A stretch of 64,000 bases of DNA from Skeletonema tropicum (Eukaryota > Bacillariophyta > Thalassiosirophyceae > Thalassiosirales > Thalassiosiraceae): contig CM074136.1 of the NCBI GenBank assembly GCA_037178625.1, positions 2,108,001 to 2,172,000 of the forward strand. The letters are read 5' to 3'. The position numbers were made by a program, and so were the translations under genes. Position 1 is the stretch's first letter. Every line of letters begins with the position of its first letter. Positions 11,777 to 23,300 of the stretch are shown piece by piece. The notes under the pieces are model-generated. The model was not told where the DNA came from. It was given only the letters and a program-made list of their open reading frames with translations, and searched no databases.

Positions 11777-13433
11777 TGTTACACTTTATCATCAATATTA
11801 TATGTTGTGTCTCTGTCGCTTTCTCCGCACGTATCTGCTTGTCTTCCTCAGAGTCCCATCGATGACGATGATGGTAGCGCAGGTCCAGTGCAACCCCATC
11901 ACTTTGGTTGGAAGCAAGCACTCCTGGTTATGCCAAGCTGGGGAAGATAGCAGCATGACCATAGAAGCAAGAGGCTGAATAGGGCGGCAAAAGAGAGCTT
12001 CTTGTGCCTTCGGGGATTGTTGACAACAGCTCAGAGTTGCCCATTAAGGCTGGTTTCATTGCAGAATTAAAAGGGCGTCCTAAAATGAATGCATTCCATG
12101 ACTTCATGCCGGTGCCTAAGGCGGACGGCGCGGTCACAATCCCGCTTGGCGTAATTCCAATCCAGCCGAGGTGGATGCCATGCAAATTTGGTATCATCCC
12201 AATCAATCAACTAATACTGTAGGAGATAAAGAAAGATATATTATTAGTGATATAATAACAATAATAAAATTAACAATAATAACAAATGAATGAATTTACC
12301 TGATGCACAGTCTTTGACACAAACACGCACATAATTATCCAACACCGCAACTTTATTATAACATTATTTCAATTGGAAAGAAGGAAATTATAGGATCGGT
12401 AGTGGCAAATATATACACCTCTCTTTAGTGGCACAACACAGGAACTGTGATGGGCACTGGCCTCTCGACCGCACCTGTATATAGCGCATAAATCCATGTA
12501 ACAAATTGGGTTGGCAAATATATACACCTCTCTTTAGAGGCACAACACAGGAACTGTGATCGGAATCATGATTCTGAATGGAATCAAGAAGGGAGGTCAC
12601 AGACCTGAAAACAGAGGGTGATTCCATCTGGAATCATGATTCTGAAGGCTAGTTCTATGAAATGAAATAAATGTGGTAAAAATAAAGTTTAGGGTTGACT
12701 CTGAGAATATCGTCATATGTTTACATGGAATGGACTCACCTTTAAAGGTTTAAAGTAGGGCAAGGGGTACAACAACTCCACTTACATGAGCAGACAGTCC
12801 TCCGTCAATTGTTGCTTGACCTTAACAAACATCCTTGCACGGAACAGAACACTGAGCCACCCGATGTTAATTGAATTGAAGCATAAAGCTGTTAAAGGAA
12901 CCGTCAACTTCATCCTAGGGAAGCAGGTGGAGTATATTGTAGAAAATTCTTCCGTCCATTGCAGTGATGTGCAACACACACAATCATCATAGAATGAAGA
13001 GCAACCAAACATGGATGTAGCTATAGCTTTCCACAAGGTTCCCACCCATTACGATGAAAATGAGCATAGATCACCACCTTCAATTGACGACCAAGATCAT
13101 GAAAATATTGCAACGAGCAAACTTGACTTCCTATCGAGAGCAGACAGTCTTCCGTCCATAACTTGGCCTTAGCGAACATCGCCATTGATAGGGCGTTCAT
13201 ATACATAGGCTAGTGTAGAGACAAAATTGAAGTAGTACGGTGGCTATCTATTTCATCGAAATAGAAAAAAGATAATTTCTCCAGATTTCCAGCAAATCGC
13301 TCTGCATCAGCAACGTTGGTGATAGGTTCATAAGATTATGATAAATAGCTATTAGAAGAAATGAAAGTATGGTGAGAAAGAGCAATAAATGACAGTGGTG
13401 TGAGTTGATGTGGAAAATAAAGAAAAAAATGTA

Positions 13434-13829
13434 TCAGTTTTTTTTTATATTACCTTTTCCCCCGGATTCTTGCTCAAACTTCGTACAATAGGATGGACCG
13501 ACATCATCGAAGGCGTGATTGCTGTAAAATTGTTGGGGGGGAGGCTGGTGAAGAAGGAATTGTAGCGGCTGCATAGCATGGTTGTGATGGCTGGAAGGCG
13601 CATAGCATGGTTGTGACGGCTGGAAGTTGCGGCGAGATGGGTTTGGAAGGGTGCGGTGTTGCAGTTTGGATCGTGATATCTGAGATGCTAACCAATAATA
13701 GCGACCTTTGCAGCCAGAGCGCTGATAAACAACCGAAATGCCACCGTCTAGAAGAGGTTCCTGTGTGTGCGGGATTGTTTCCGGATTCGATGAGTAACGA
13801 CTTTTTTGGATGGTAAATGAAATAGACAC
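13434..13829 (-). CDS. Hypothetical second MULE gene, partial exon
   Basis: An open frame of about 130 codons runs opposite to the transposase near the far end of the element. It is rich in S, H, Q and P and ends at a GTAATAT donor-like site, so it may be a 5' exon. In the other MULE copy the same frame is broken by one extra C in a C run (8 C at about 54671 against 7 here). No ATG is obvious in frame. MULEs often carry a second gene, but nothing here identifies it. Confidence 0.3.
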   Translation of the reverse strand: MSISFTIQKSRYSSNPETIPHTQEPLLDGGISVVYQRSGCKGRYYWLASQISRSKLQHRTLPNPSRRNFQPSQPCYAPSSHHNHAMQPLQFLLHQPPPQQFYSNHAFDDVGPSYCTKFEQESGGKGNIKKN

Positions 13830-14128
13830 ATAACATTGTTATTTACCCGAATTTTCCTACGCTACGGGCGGCATATGTTGATTGTGTTTGTGATGAATAG
13901 AGGAGGTGTTGACCTTGCTTCATGCTGGTTGCTGTTTGATAGAAAGAAGCAATTATGTTGTGTGGCGTCGCGACATGGTCGACGCACAGTTGACTGTGCG
14001 TGCATGCGGTGGTGATGGCGGTTGCTTTTTTCATTGAGATGCCTGTCTTTCCACCACACTACACATCGATCTAAGGGGAATATTTGTGGCGATGGACGGA
14101 CCGTAAAGTACTATATATTATCAGGGTC

Positions 14129-14526
14129 GCCATGAAACCAGAGCTCTACTACTTATATACACAAAACGGTACAAAAGTACCGTTTTCAAAAAATGCTTGG
14201 GATATGTGTACGAGGAGGCTGGCTCTTAGGGGGGAAATAATGGGGGCAGGGGTAGCCCGCTCGTCTCATTGTAGCCTTCCCTCTTCTCTTTTGTTTCTCG
14301 GTTAGGCGAAAAAATTCTTTAACAAGGGAGTCTCACTGACGCCGGTGCCGATATCAAACAACCCACGGAGGCAGAGGCCTACAGAGGCTCCTACGCCTGC
14401 ATGCGATTCTAATCATCTTGCCCTTGCCCGTCTCTCTTTCGTCGATTCTCAACAACAATGAAGGAAAATGTTACAAGATCAATACTCCCAAGTCCATCCA
14501 AAATGATAAAATAATGGGGAGTGTTC
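14129..14526. other. Intergenic, no gene seen
   Basis: About 400 bp between the MULE terminus and the epimerase pseudogene. I see no conserved motif, RNA gene or repeat. Confidence 0.5.
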
Positions 14527-15322
14527 ATGTTGCTATTGGCGTCAATAATAAATTTGATCATCTTCTACAAGGATTCACCTCTATTTAAAGTCAAAGAACA
14601 TTTTCATGAATTTGCCGCCACGAGTGCCCCATCATTTGCAGCGACCAAACCAATCTTCTCGCAATCCGTCACAAACAATACCAATACAATTCCAAATTTG
14701 CACTCTTTGCTGCACGAGGAGGAGAGGAAGAAGAAGATGCTACCGATGACATTCGTACAGTTCTTGTCACCGGCGGTGCAGGATACATTGGCTCACATAA
14801 CTGCTTTGAACTTCTCTCCACCGGTCGATATAAAGTGGTCGTAATTGACAATCTCGAAAACTCCAGTGAGGAAAGTTTGGCACGTAACAAGCAACTTTTA
14901 CTCGACATCCCGAAGCCGCCAAGGATGACCGACATGTCTTTCGCAATTGTGATATTCGAGATGCCGATAAACTACGTGATGTATTGACCGAATTCTCCTC
15001 GATTAGTAGTTGTGTCCACTTTGCTGGACTCAAGGCTGTGGGTGAATCGGTCTTGAAACCGCTCGAGTATTACAATGTGAATGTTGGAGGGACAACGACA
15101 CTGTTGCAGCAGTTGCAGGAGATGGAAGTGAAGCATTTTGTGTTTTCGTCGTCGGCTACTGTGTATGGTGAGCCGGAGATGTTACCCTTGACTGAAAAGG
15201 CGAGGCTGACTGCTACGAATCCGTATGGACGGACGAAACTTTTTATTGAGGAGATATTGAAGGATCTGTATGCCACCAAGCCGGAAATGTGGAATATATT
15301 GCATAGACATTACCTTCAATAA
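14527..15322 (+). pseudogene. galE: UDP-glucose/galactose 4-epimerase, broken and truncated
   Basis: Fragments of an extended short-chain dehydrogenase are spread over three frames. First comes a hydrophobic N-terminal segment. Then [14 protein letters not shown] (Rossmann loop) and [17 protein letters not shown] appear in a second frame. Then HFAGLKAVGES, FSSSATVYGEP and the YxxxK active-site pair (PYGRTKLFIEE) appear in a third. The frameshifts fall between about 14700 and 14760 and near 14900. The gene stops at about residue 200, where the LRYFNP region should begin, and the next pseudogene follows at once. The enzyme family interconverts UDP-Glc and UDP-Gal, which would feed the neighbouring glycosyltransferases, but this copy is dead. 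Confidence 0.85.
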
Positions 15323-15335
15323 CGTTACAGAATTA

Positions 15336-15740
15336 ATGACCCGAAATCGAAATGAAACTGAAGGCCAGAGAGGCCAACTCCACGGGAAGTGGTGCACCAG
15401 ATTGCTGCTGCGAAGGAGAGACTTTATTCTTGTCTTACTACTTCTAGCGTTTGTTGGGTATCTACTCAATGTTGTGAACTTATCCAATCGACAGAGTCGA
15501 GAACTGTCCATCCAAGCAAATCACAGGAATGCTAAAAAACCCAAGTCTTTTGCATTATCGGAAGAAGTTGCAACTAAATGCACTTTTTGCGATGGCGATA
15601 TGGGCATTCCAAATCTAGATTTGGCGGACCCTCGAACTGGGGGTACATAAGACCTGTCGCTCGATAAAGTCGATGGCAGCTAGTGAAATGGAATGAAGTG
15701 CCATGTGTGCAACTCTTCAGAAGAAGTAGGGAGTCAGACG
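15336..15740 (+). pseudogene. Six-cysteine-module membrane protein, N-terminal pseudogene fragment
   Basis: From ATG 15336 the frame encodes a basic cytosolic stub, a membrane segment (about residues 29-46) and the first half of the cysteine module (CTFCDGDMGIPNLDL ... TGG), then stops at about 15648. The rest of the module continues in another frame (KTCRSIKSMAASEM, then MCATLQKK) with two further stop codons. There is no catalytic domain. The sequence clearly belongs to the same family as the genes at 9875, 18806, 47149 and 53665. It is directly abutted to the truncated epimerase. Confidence 0.8.
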
Positions 15741-16042
15741 TTTACCTTGCTTCGTGTTGTATTTCCTAGTAACTTTAATAAATCTGCTGCAATGACATGA
15801 CTATGAACCAATCTGCATCATAATCCCAGCAGCTGCGGTTTCTTGGATTTCCCGTCCTACAATTCAACCGACCTTGGTCTTATCGTCCACACATATGCCG
15901 TCTCCTAGCGCGAACGTTGTCAATACCACTACCACTTTTTTCTCTGAGGTTGCTTGTGTAAGTATTTGTAATTGATCGATACTGATTCCTCATGGACACG
16001 TTTAACCTTTTGAACATTTTAGAAATATGAAGGGTATTGTAC

Positions 16043-18806
16043 TCAGTGATTTTGTTCTGACGTAAACCCTCCAAGGTAGTCTTTTACTGTCTTGAGAATC
16101 ATACTTGCACTTTTACTTGGGTCAATGCTTTCTCTTTTTAAGGCAAATAGTCGTGGATGACTCCAAACATCCTCACCCATTATTTGACCGTAGTATGTCT
16201 CGTATTGATCTGCTCCCTTGTGAAAACGGTCATAATCCTCTATGATTATTCGCAGTCGAAGTAAGAGCGATGAAGAATTCATTTTAATAGAAACAAATCC
16301 AGACTCAGCAGATGATATCAGGTGAGCTGCTCCACGGCCATTGCCATCTACCATGACAAGACTAATCCTTGATACCTCATTTTGAATCCATACTGTGTGA
16401 GAGTTAAGTTTGTGAAGAGGCTTGTGTTGTTTCATTGGAAATTCAAGGCACAATATCAATCTCTTTGATGACTGCCCTTGCAGCAAAATGTCAGTAGTTC
16501 CATCATGACTCCAAACCGAACGTGAGAACGCTCCTTCAATCGTCGTCATTGACACTTTCTCATCCAATGAACAGGTGGTACTAGAGGATGAAGATTCATT
16601 AGAATTGCTAGGTTTGATTTCCAAGGATACCAATCCATCCCCTCCCTCTTCCCACCACGATTCTATTGCAGGATGACGGATTAAGCCCGCATTAACACAT
16701 GCTTCTCGTGGCAACGCGATGGGTTTTATCAGCTGCTGCTCATGATTCCATCCCAAACCATACTTACGAGCATGAGCCCAACGGCAAAGCCGGCAATTAT
16801 TTCTTCCTAAGACAGGAAGGTACTTATCCATCAAAGCTTTCGGTAGCGGCTCTTCTCTCCATACATGATATGAGTTGTAGAGAGTCTCGTTATTCGCCAC
16901 TTCAATCAAATATCGGGCCAGCTCTTGTGTTGTTGAGAAGTCATTTACATTGATAAATGAGTTTTTAGGAAAAAAATGCTCACCAATGTTTGGCGCCCCA
17001 AGGTAAACTGGGATAGTACCGGACTGAAGAGTAAGCCATAACTTCTCGGTGATGTAGTCGTCTGTGTTCTGATTTTCAAATGCCAAATGGAATAGGTACC
17101 TCTTCATAATCTCACTCTTAGACTTCCACTTAGACTTCATCCTCACTTCTTTGGGAGGCTCTGCGTTATGCAAACAACTAGACAGGGAATCTACTCGAAA
17201 AGATGCCTCTAATAATTTTGTGACGACCTTTTCACGGTGGTTAATTGATCTGCAATTCGTCGCCATAAAGCTGGCGCCCTTGATGGCAGAGGTATAGTTC
17301 ACTGGTGGAAACTCATCGGCAGGAATCCCGAATGTGACCAGCTCGCGTGCATCCGGATAAGCCCGAGGAATTTCTGATTTGAAAGATGTTGTACCATAGA
17401 ATTCCTGGAAATCAAAAAGGACAGAAGATGGTGGCACATCAGAACAAAGAGAAGTCATGAAGAGATAATATAATAGACCAAGGCCCCCTGTGAACTCACA
17501 TTTCGTTTCCAAGCATTTTCATCTACTCTCACTGGATATAATTGCTTCGAAGTAGACAATGGATATAAATGAAGGAGCGGGTGAGGAGAACTTGCAAAAA
17601 CAATCAGAACTACATAGAATGATTTGAGCATACCTCTCCCTCTATTGAAAATGTAAACAGCCAATCAGTGCCATACACGTATTGCTGGAAGACTGTACCT
17701 CCCTTTGATGGTTCCGCAGCACATTTTATATCGCATTGTTCATCGTTCAATATTCTATTTTCATCGGATGAGAAGGAGTCATCATTGTAGTAGCCATACA
17801 TTTTGGGGGGTTTGGACAATTTTTCTTTAGTTGTGATTACATTGGAAGAAAATGTATCATCAAGACGAACACTCAAAAGTTTTTTTGAGGCGTTTTTCGT
17901 GGTTGATAGTTGTTGCGAACGCAATGAGGCAATTATTTGTCCAAGACGTACCCCACCCTTTTCTCTGTTTTCGATGAGAATCCCAGGAAACTGGTGTCTA
18001 TTATCCATGGTTGGCGGTTGTGGAAATGAGTGCGATCTGAAAGCAATCTCATGCATCAAATCTTTTCTTCCTCCACATTTATTGTGAATATCATCATGTG
18101 TCAATGGTTTCACACTGTTTGGTCTGATGATCAACTTTGCATTGCACAGGAATTTATCACGTTTGGACGGGTTGTAGATGAAGAGATGAGTGGATGTATT
18201 TGTAACATTGTCATATGAACCGCAACGACGATGTGGCAGCTGTTGTAGCTTCATATCGCACGGGAGAATTTCAACAGTTGCCGTGTTATTAGGCGTTTTG
18301 GATGATATAACCTCACTATCAAGAGCATTTGTGCTTTGAGTAGTCCTGGGGAATCTATCTGTATCATAATGATGCGATGCTGGCTCGGGCCCTGGGCAGC
18401 ACACTCTCTTCTCCTTTTGAATAATTGCACAAGTATCGCTTCCATTTATTTCTCTAGCCGCCATCTTCTTGATTGAGCCACAAGTTTTGCCTCCTGTCCC
18501 TGCGACCACCAATTCTGGCTCATTCAGAATTTCGCAAAACGTACATGAAGATGATGCAGTCTCCCCGCCCCCTGTCTCATTCGATGCAAATCCATGGGTA
18601 CCTCCCTCTACCGAGTCATTTTTCTGCGGCAAAATAAATTTGCTGTCATGATTTTGCACTGAACTACGGGCAAGGGGTTCCAATATACTCAGCGATAGAA
18701 TAACAAAGCCGATTGAGATGATGAGGGTCCACACCGCCAAGCGGCTGCCCCTCCTCTGTCTCTGGCTCGGCTGTGCAGCGATTTCTACTTCTTGATGGCG
18801 ATGCAT
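16043..18806 (-). CDS. GT10 family alpha-1,3-fucosyltransferase-like protein with N-terminal six-cysteine module (3 exons)
   Basis: Proposed CDS: complement of 16043-17404, 17500-17544 and 17634-18806, giving 859 aa. Introns are 95 bp (17405-17499) and 89 bp (17545-17633); both are GT-AG and all junctions are phase 0. Layout: basic stub, signal anchor (about residues 25-43), cysteine module (CTFCEILNEPEL ... VCCP, about residues 87-143), a linker, then the GT10 catalytic domain. That domain carries the family signature FENQNTDDYITEKLW, followed by GTIPVYLGAPNI. A serine-rich linker and an extra C-terminal domain of about 200 residues follow. GT10 enzymes transfer fucose from GDP-fucose to N-glycans or related acceptors in the Golgi lumen. 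The frame is intact, so this is probably functional. A piggyBac-like element begins about 100 bp upstream of the ATG. Confidence 0.9.
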
Positions 18807-18905
18807 GTTTATTGTTTATTCACCTCACTATGTACTTACTTATCTCACTATAGAGTAGAGAGCGAAGAAGAACGAAGAAGATGAAAAAACTTTTATGTAG
18901 ATGTA

Positions 18906-20327
18906 TTAACCCTTTCCTTCCGAGAGGGATAGTGCAAAAAACATCAGCGATGACCATGGCGCACCTCGACCCCATACTTGCCGACATCAATAACACTGCC
19001 TACACATAAATCTAGACAGCCCCACTGCAGCAACTCACTCTCCAATAGCCTTTCTGTGAAGTGGTGCCCTCAGGTGGTCATCGACCCACGCCATTGCTAC
19101 TTTTTATCACACCATAGTAGAGGTGTCGAAAAATTGCCCTTCGACATCGGTGTGATGATGCACTTCCATCATGGTCTTCAGATGAATAGTTGGACCTACT
19201 CTGCCACCCTACTGGTTTGCAGACGCCGACTGTATACTATTGAGCGGCCATCCATCAACTAAACAGTGTGACTGGGCGCCCTATGACGCATGCAGTGGCA
19301 TGGAGAATACAGCATGTGAAAATGGATAATTTCTACAAAATACATCAAAAAGAAGAATGCATATATCTGACAGAATACAAGATATAGAAGTGACAAAACT
19401 CATTGAGGCCTTGACTATTATATGACAATCAACGCTGTTGCACTGGATTGCTCTAATTTATTGCGGCTACAACATTGTTGGACTAATTGTAATATAGCAC
19501 ATTTTGGGGGAAATGAGATGCCCTATATCAGTCACCCACACCATTACATGAAGTGGTATGCGCCCATTTGATCCATGGGACGGGAGCCATCTCGCCACAC
19601 AACACCATTGGCCGTCTATTGTGAGCGTTTGACAGTGGTTTTAGGTTACAACATGACTACCAACAACATCTTTCCAACCGGGTGCCATCCTATTAGGAGC
19701 GGATGATTTGACCTACTACTTCATTAATACGTGTATTTGGCATGTAGTGAATAAAAACGAGAATAATAATCGATCATTATAATATATAGAAGGAGTTTAT
19801 AATGTACCAAGGCTATTAAGTTACCGAAAGAAGTTTAATATGAGTATATCATATTGTTGCTCGGCATGTGCGGATTTTATGCCCACGACGGAAAGAGCCG
19901 CATACGATCAAAACGACGTCGAATCGGATGCCGTCGCTTACATAATCGAAATCAGCATAAAAATCTGTGTTAGGCAACATGTTCTTTATGTTGATCTTGT
20001 CGTTGCTGGTCCAATAATACCATGGTTTGTCGCCAGATCATCATGGAGGAGGAGGAGATGTTTTTTGTTTGTGTGTGATGCGTGATGTTTTTGCAAAAAA
20101 AAAAAGCCAAAAAAGAGGAGAGGGTCGACACCTCTGACTACGATTTTGTAACCATTACCATGCGGCGAATGGTTGGAATAACGTCGCGGCACTTTGCAGA
20201 CTCGTTCCAAACTACCTAAATGGAAAGTTGCTGGTCTTTGAACCGTAAGAATCGGGCTAGTATTGGCGTAGTTATGGCCGAAAGTCAAAATGAGTACCAA
20301 ATGAGTACCTCGGAAGGAAAGGGTTAA
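18906..20327. mobile_element. piggyBac-like non-autonomous element with TTAA target duplication
   Basis: TTAA (18906-18909) is followed by CCCTTTCCTTCCGAG, and the exact reverse complement precedes TTAA at 20324-20327. The TTAA target and CCC-starting termini are typical of piggyBac elements. The 1,414-bp interior has only short unsupported ORFs, so it is non-autonomous. It lies directly in the 5' flank of the fucosyltransferase gene. Confidence 0.75.
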
Positions 20328-22582
20328 GATCGTTTTTTTGTAAGAATCGGGCAAAAATCGCAGTTTTTGGAACCAACGCAAGGGTTCGCATGGCTCAACG
20401 CATGCACGTCATTACAAGTATCGAAATTGACGACTGTCTGTATTTTTGTACCATACCATTGCACTAAACTTTTTCGTGTGGTCGTCTGGCTGGCGCATCT
20501 CCGCCACCGCACCAAGCTCAACCAAGGGTGAACTCTACTCTCCACACTACCTCCTACGGACTACGATACGGAACCTCACCATGTCAATGATGTTGTCAGC
20601 CGCACCACCTACCTGTTGTCAGTCACCACAGATGGAAGAATCAGGGACGACTGCTGTAGCCGCGAGATCAATCCGCTCTTCACACTTACCATAGCCTACA
20701 TTTCGACAACATTAGGCATGCTACATGCAATATGACAAACATTGATGATGATTTATTCTTCGTACACCGATGGCTACTAAACAGCGTACAGTGTCGCGAT
20801 CGGAAGACGGAGAAGGTTGTTTGTTGCATCTCCTCTTCAGCATGGGACTTTGACTGGTTCGTCGACGCGCCTGAACAAGGTGAAATTCAAATAAACCCAT
20901 TTCTAATATGTTGAATGTGTCCATATGCCTGCTTGCGCGTCGTAGATAATATTGGAAATGTGCTTCGACTGAAAGAAGTCAGTATCCAATATGCGCTATG
21001 AAGTCCTCCTCTAAACTCTGCCCATAGTGGTCGCGAGTGGGCGAAGAGCAGTTCGTCGGCGGGTGTGTCATTTACGTCTGCTCTACAACAACAATAGACT
21101 CAGGCTTGGTTAGGTTTTGAAAATGTGCATAACATCATGATGTATGTCCAACGAGCAGTTGTATCGAATTGTTCGAGAAAAAGGGAGAAAATGCCCGTGT
21201 GTTTGTCTCGTCTTCTGTTGGGACTTGATCATTGTTCCATTGCATTGAACAACGATCTTTACAATACTTAGTTTTTGATGTCGTTCAAGTTTTCGTTAGT
21301 CAAGAAGTTCAAGAGTAATGATCAAAATATTTGGACAGTCGAGTTCGAGTAGTGATATATAAAGGTATTTAGGTCTTTATTTTTGTTCGATTTTCATTTC
21401 CCTCATATTGTATATTACAGCACCAGTAGGAACATATCGCACCAACATGCTTGCAGTTAGAGAACCTGAGACTCGCAGCGAGGATCGTACATATACATAT
21501 AGCTGTGATCTGAATCCCCCCAAAAAGCAGAACGTACGGGAAGATCGTCTTCCTCCATAGCGTCTTTGTGTTTGACGACAATGCGACCTGGTTGGGTGAT
21601 TTCAGAAGCAAAGAACCTGCCATTATTGTTGAAGAAGTCATCCACCAACTCCCTATCTTGGCCAAACATGTGAGATAGGGCGTGTTTGAGATCGTCTTCG
21701 CAGTTGAACCAGAAGAAATGACGTCGATGTCTGTGCAACGGATGAATCAATTGAACCGAATACTAAGCACTATACGTAATATTGCAACTTGGAACATTCA
21801 ATTCATTTCCTTCTTTGTCCTCGACATGGATCTTTGAGCAACGATCGCAACAGAGCGAATGGATGACGAGGTGTGGTATCTGTTCCATAGCATTATTCCC
21901 CCACACACACGTACAGCACCAAGTTAATGTTACTTTTCATGCACATCGTTACTCTTGTCTCTCTCTATGAACAGGTGCTGGTCTCCCTCCTGAACAGGTG
22001 CTGATGTCCCTCCCTCCCCCATCTAATCTCCAAGGCTTCAGAGCAAGGCAGAGGCCAACGTCCTAGTGAGCTGTCCTGCTGGCATCGGGAAGGTTGTAGG
22101 AGGGTGTGTGCAAGGGGAGGGAGGGAGGGGAGCCTACGTATACATCTCCCCTCTCTGTAATATTTTAAGTAATGTTGAAAATGAGTTTCTCTCGCTCCGA
22201 TCGCCGTCGGCCCGGTCGCCAGTCACCACCAGCCAGCCAGCCAACTAACTACAGCGTTGATGACAAAAATAATTGTGTTGTTTTACACACAGAGGGATAT
22301 AGCTAGGCGGAGGTGCTCTGAATGCGATATGATGTCTTCGGCCTTGTGGACTGTGCGATGGACGAAGGGGTAAGCGATTGTTTTTTTATTTTTTTGTTGA
22401 CAGCCAAAATTCTAATGGTCGATACCCCAAAAATTCGAGATTTCAATAGTACGTCAAATCCATTCGGTGAGATAATAATAATAAATGGGCGGACCGCCCA
22501 TTTGATAATTGGCAGTTGGTTTTGCTGTAGGTGTTGTATGAGCCGAGTATTAGTGATGCAAAGATAGCATTTAGTTCCATAC
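20328..22582. other. Intergenic; one weak ORF only
   Basis: I see no recognised gene in this 2.25-kb stretch. One minus-strand frame at 21457-21750 (97 codons, rich in D and aromatic residues) has a protein-like composition but no motif, no clear ATG context and no partner exon. Overlapping frames are shorter. Confidence 0.4.
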
Positions 22583-22779
22583 TTAACGCAGGACGGGTCA
22601 CCCTGGTCCAGCGGCTTCTTAAGGTCTCTTCGCCTTTTACCATTTCCCCTCATAATTATATGTGATTATTTTTTACCTACAAGTACTACCTACCGAAACA
22701 CATCACCAAACCATTTTTGTTAGCCATTCATCACACAAAATCCACAAAATCCATCGCCACCATGGCGATACTTCGCCGC

Positions 22780-22945
22780 ACGCTAGTACCTCTGGGAGTG
22801 GTCGGCTACCCGGATCGATCATGCTAAATCGTCTCTAAATCGTCTTTAGAATCGATTTAGGCCAGTCGATCCGGGTACACAGTCAATATTGAGAGAGCTA
22901 GAGAGTGTTTTCAGCAGCAGTGTCGTGTGTTGTGGAAATCAATGG
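22780..22945 (+). other. Structured unit A (copy 1): variable-stem, conserved-loop hairpin
   Basis: Conserved flanks CGCTAGTACCTC on the left and TTTTCAGCAGCAGTGTCG on the right enclose a hairpin. Its 13-bp stem is 22807-22819 paired with 22865-22877 (TACCCGGATCGAT against GTCGATCCGGGTA). The loop of about 45 nt contains the inner pairing CTAAATCG/CGATTTAG and the conserved words CGTCTCT and GTCTTTAGAATCG. Whether it is transcribed is unknown. Confidence 0.6.
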
Positions 22946-23127
22946 GGTCAACAGTACCGACGCTCTTTCTAGGTGAATTACTTCATCGACGGTGCCGAGA
23001 GCACATCCTACCGGTGAAAGATTTGTAACATGGAACCTCCGCGGCCAAAGAGACGTACCGCTACCCTGATCCGCTTCGAGAACTCCTTCGACACGGAGAT
23101 GTGTCATGTCTGAAATAAATATCATAT

Positions 23128-23300
23128 CGCCACTTCAACATGCGCTAGTACCTCAGGAAGTGGTGAATTACATGGACTTGACACATTAAACCGTCTCTCA
23201 TGCTTCTTTTGAATCGATTAGACCTATCAAGTCCATCTAATTTGTAAGAATTGAGCGATGTAGAGAATATTTTCAGCAGCAGTGTCGTGTGTTGAGTAAA
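23128..23300 (+). other. Structured unit B (copy 1): second hairpin with an unrelated stem
   Basis: The same flanks (CGCTAGTACCTCAGGAAGTG and TTTTCAGCAGCAGTGTCGTG) recur about 350 bp after unit A. The stem here is ATGGACTTGA (23172-23181) paired with TCAAGTCCAT (23227-23236), with 5 further outer pairs after one mismatch. The loop keeps TTAAA, CGTCTCT, CTTT and GAATCGATTAG. The stem sequence is unlike unit A while the architecture is the same. Confidence 0.6.

Larger units (their letters stand above)
9881..14128 (+). mobile_element. Internally deleted MULE (Mutator-like element), copy 1
   Basis: Both ends begin GACCCTGATAATATATAGTA and read inward as imperfect inverted repeats of about 180 bp. 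The whole 4,248-bp unit matches the 6,094-bp element at 54085-60178 in reverse complement, except for about 1.85 kb missing from the transposase gene. The deletion joins sequence after HVKY to sequence before GHGELTQ (junction near 11206). The flanks (ATTATTC and GCCATGA) show no 8-11 bp target duplication, so the site may have been rearranged after insertion. This is a typical Ds-like deletion derivative. Confidence 0.9.

Noticed and set aside
17455..17664. Separate small minus-strand gene within the fucosyltransferase
   Set aside because: The frame runs through both introns and the 45-bp middle exon; phase-0 splicing explains it.
22898..23125. Minus-strand 75-codon ORF, also open at 32948-33175
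   Set aside because: The two copies differ at six amino acids with no silent changes seen, and the ORF overlaps a structured repeat unit; it looks like a shadow of the DNA repeat.
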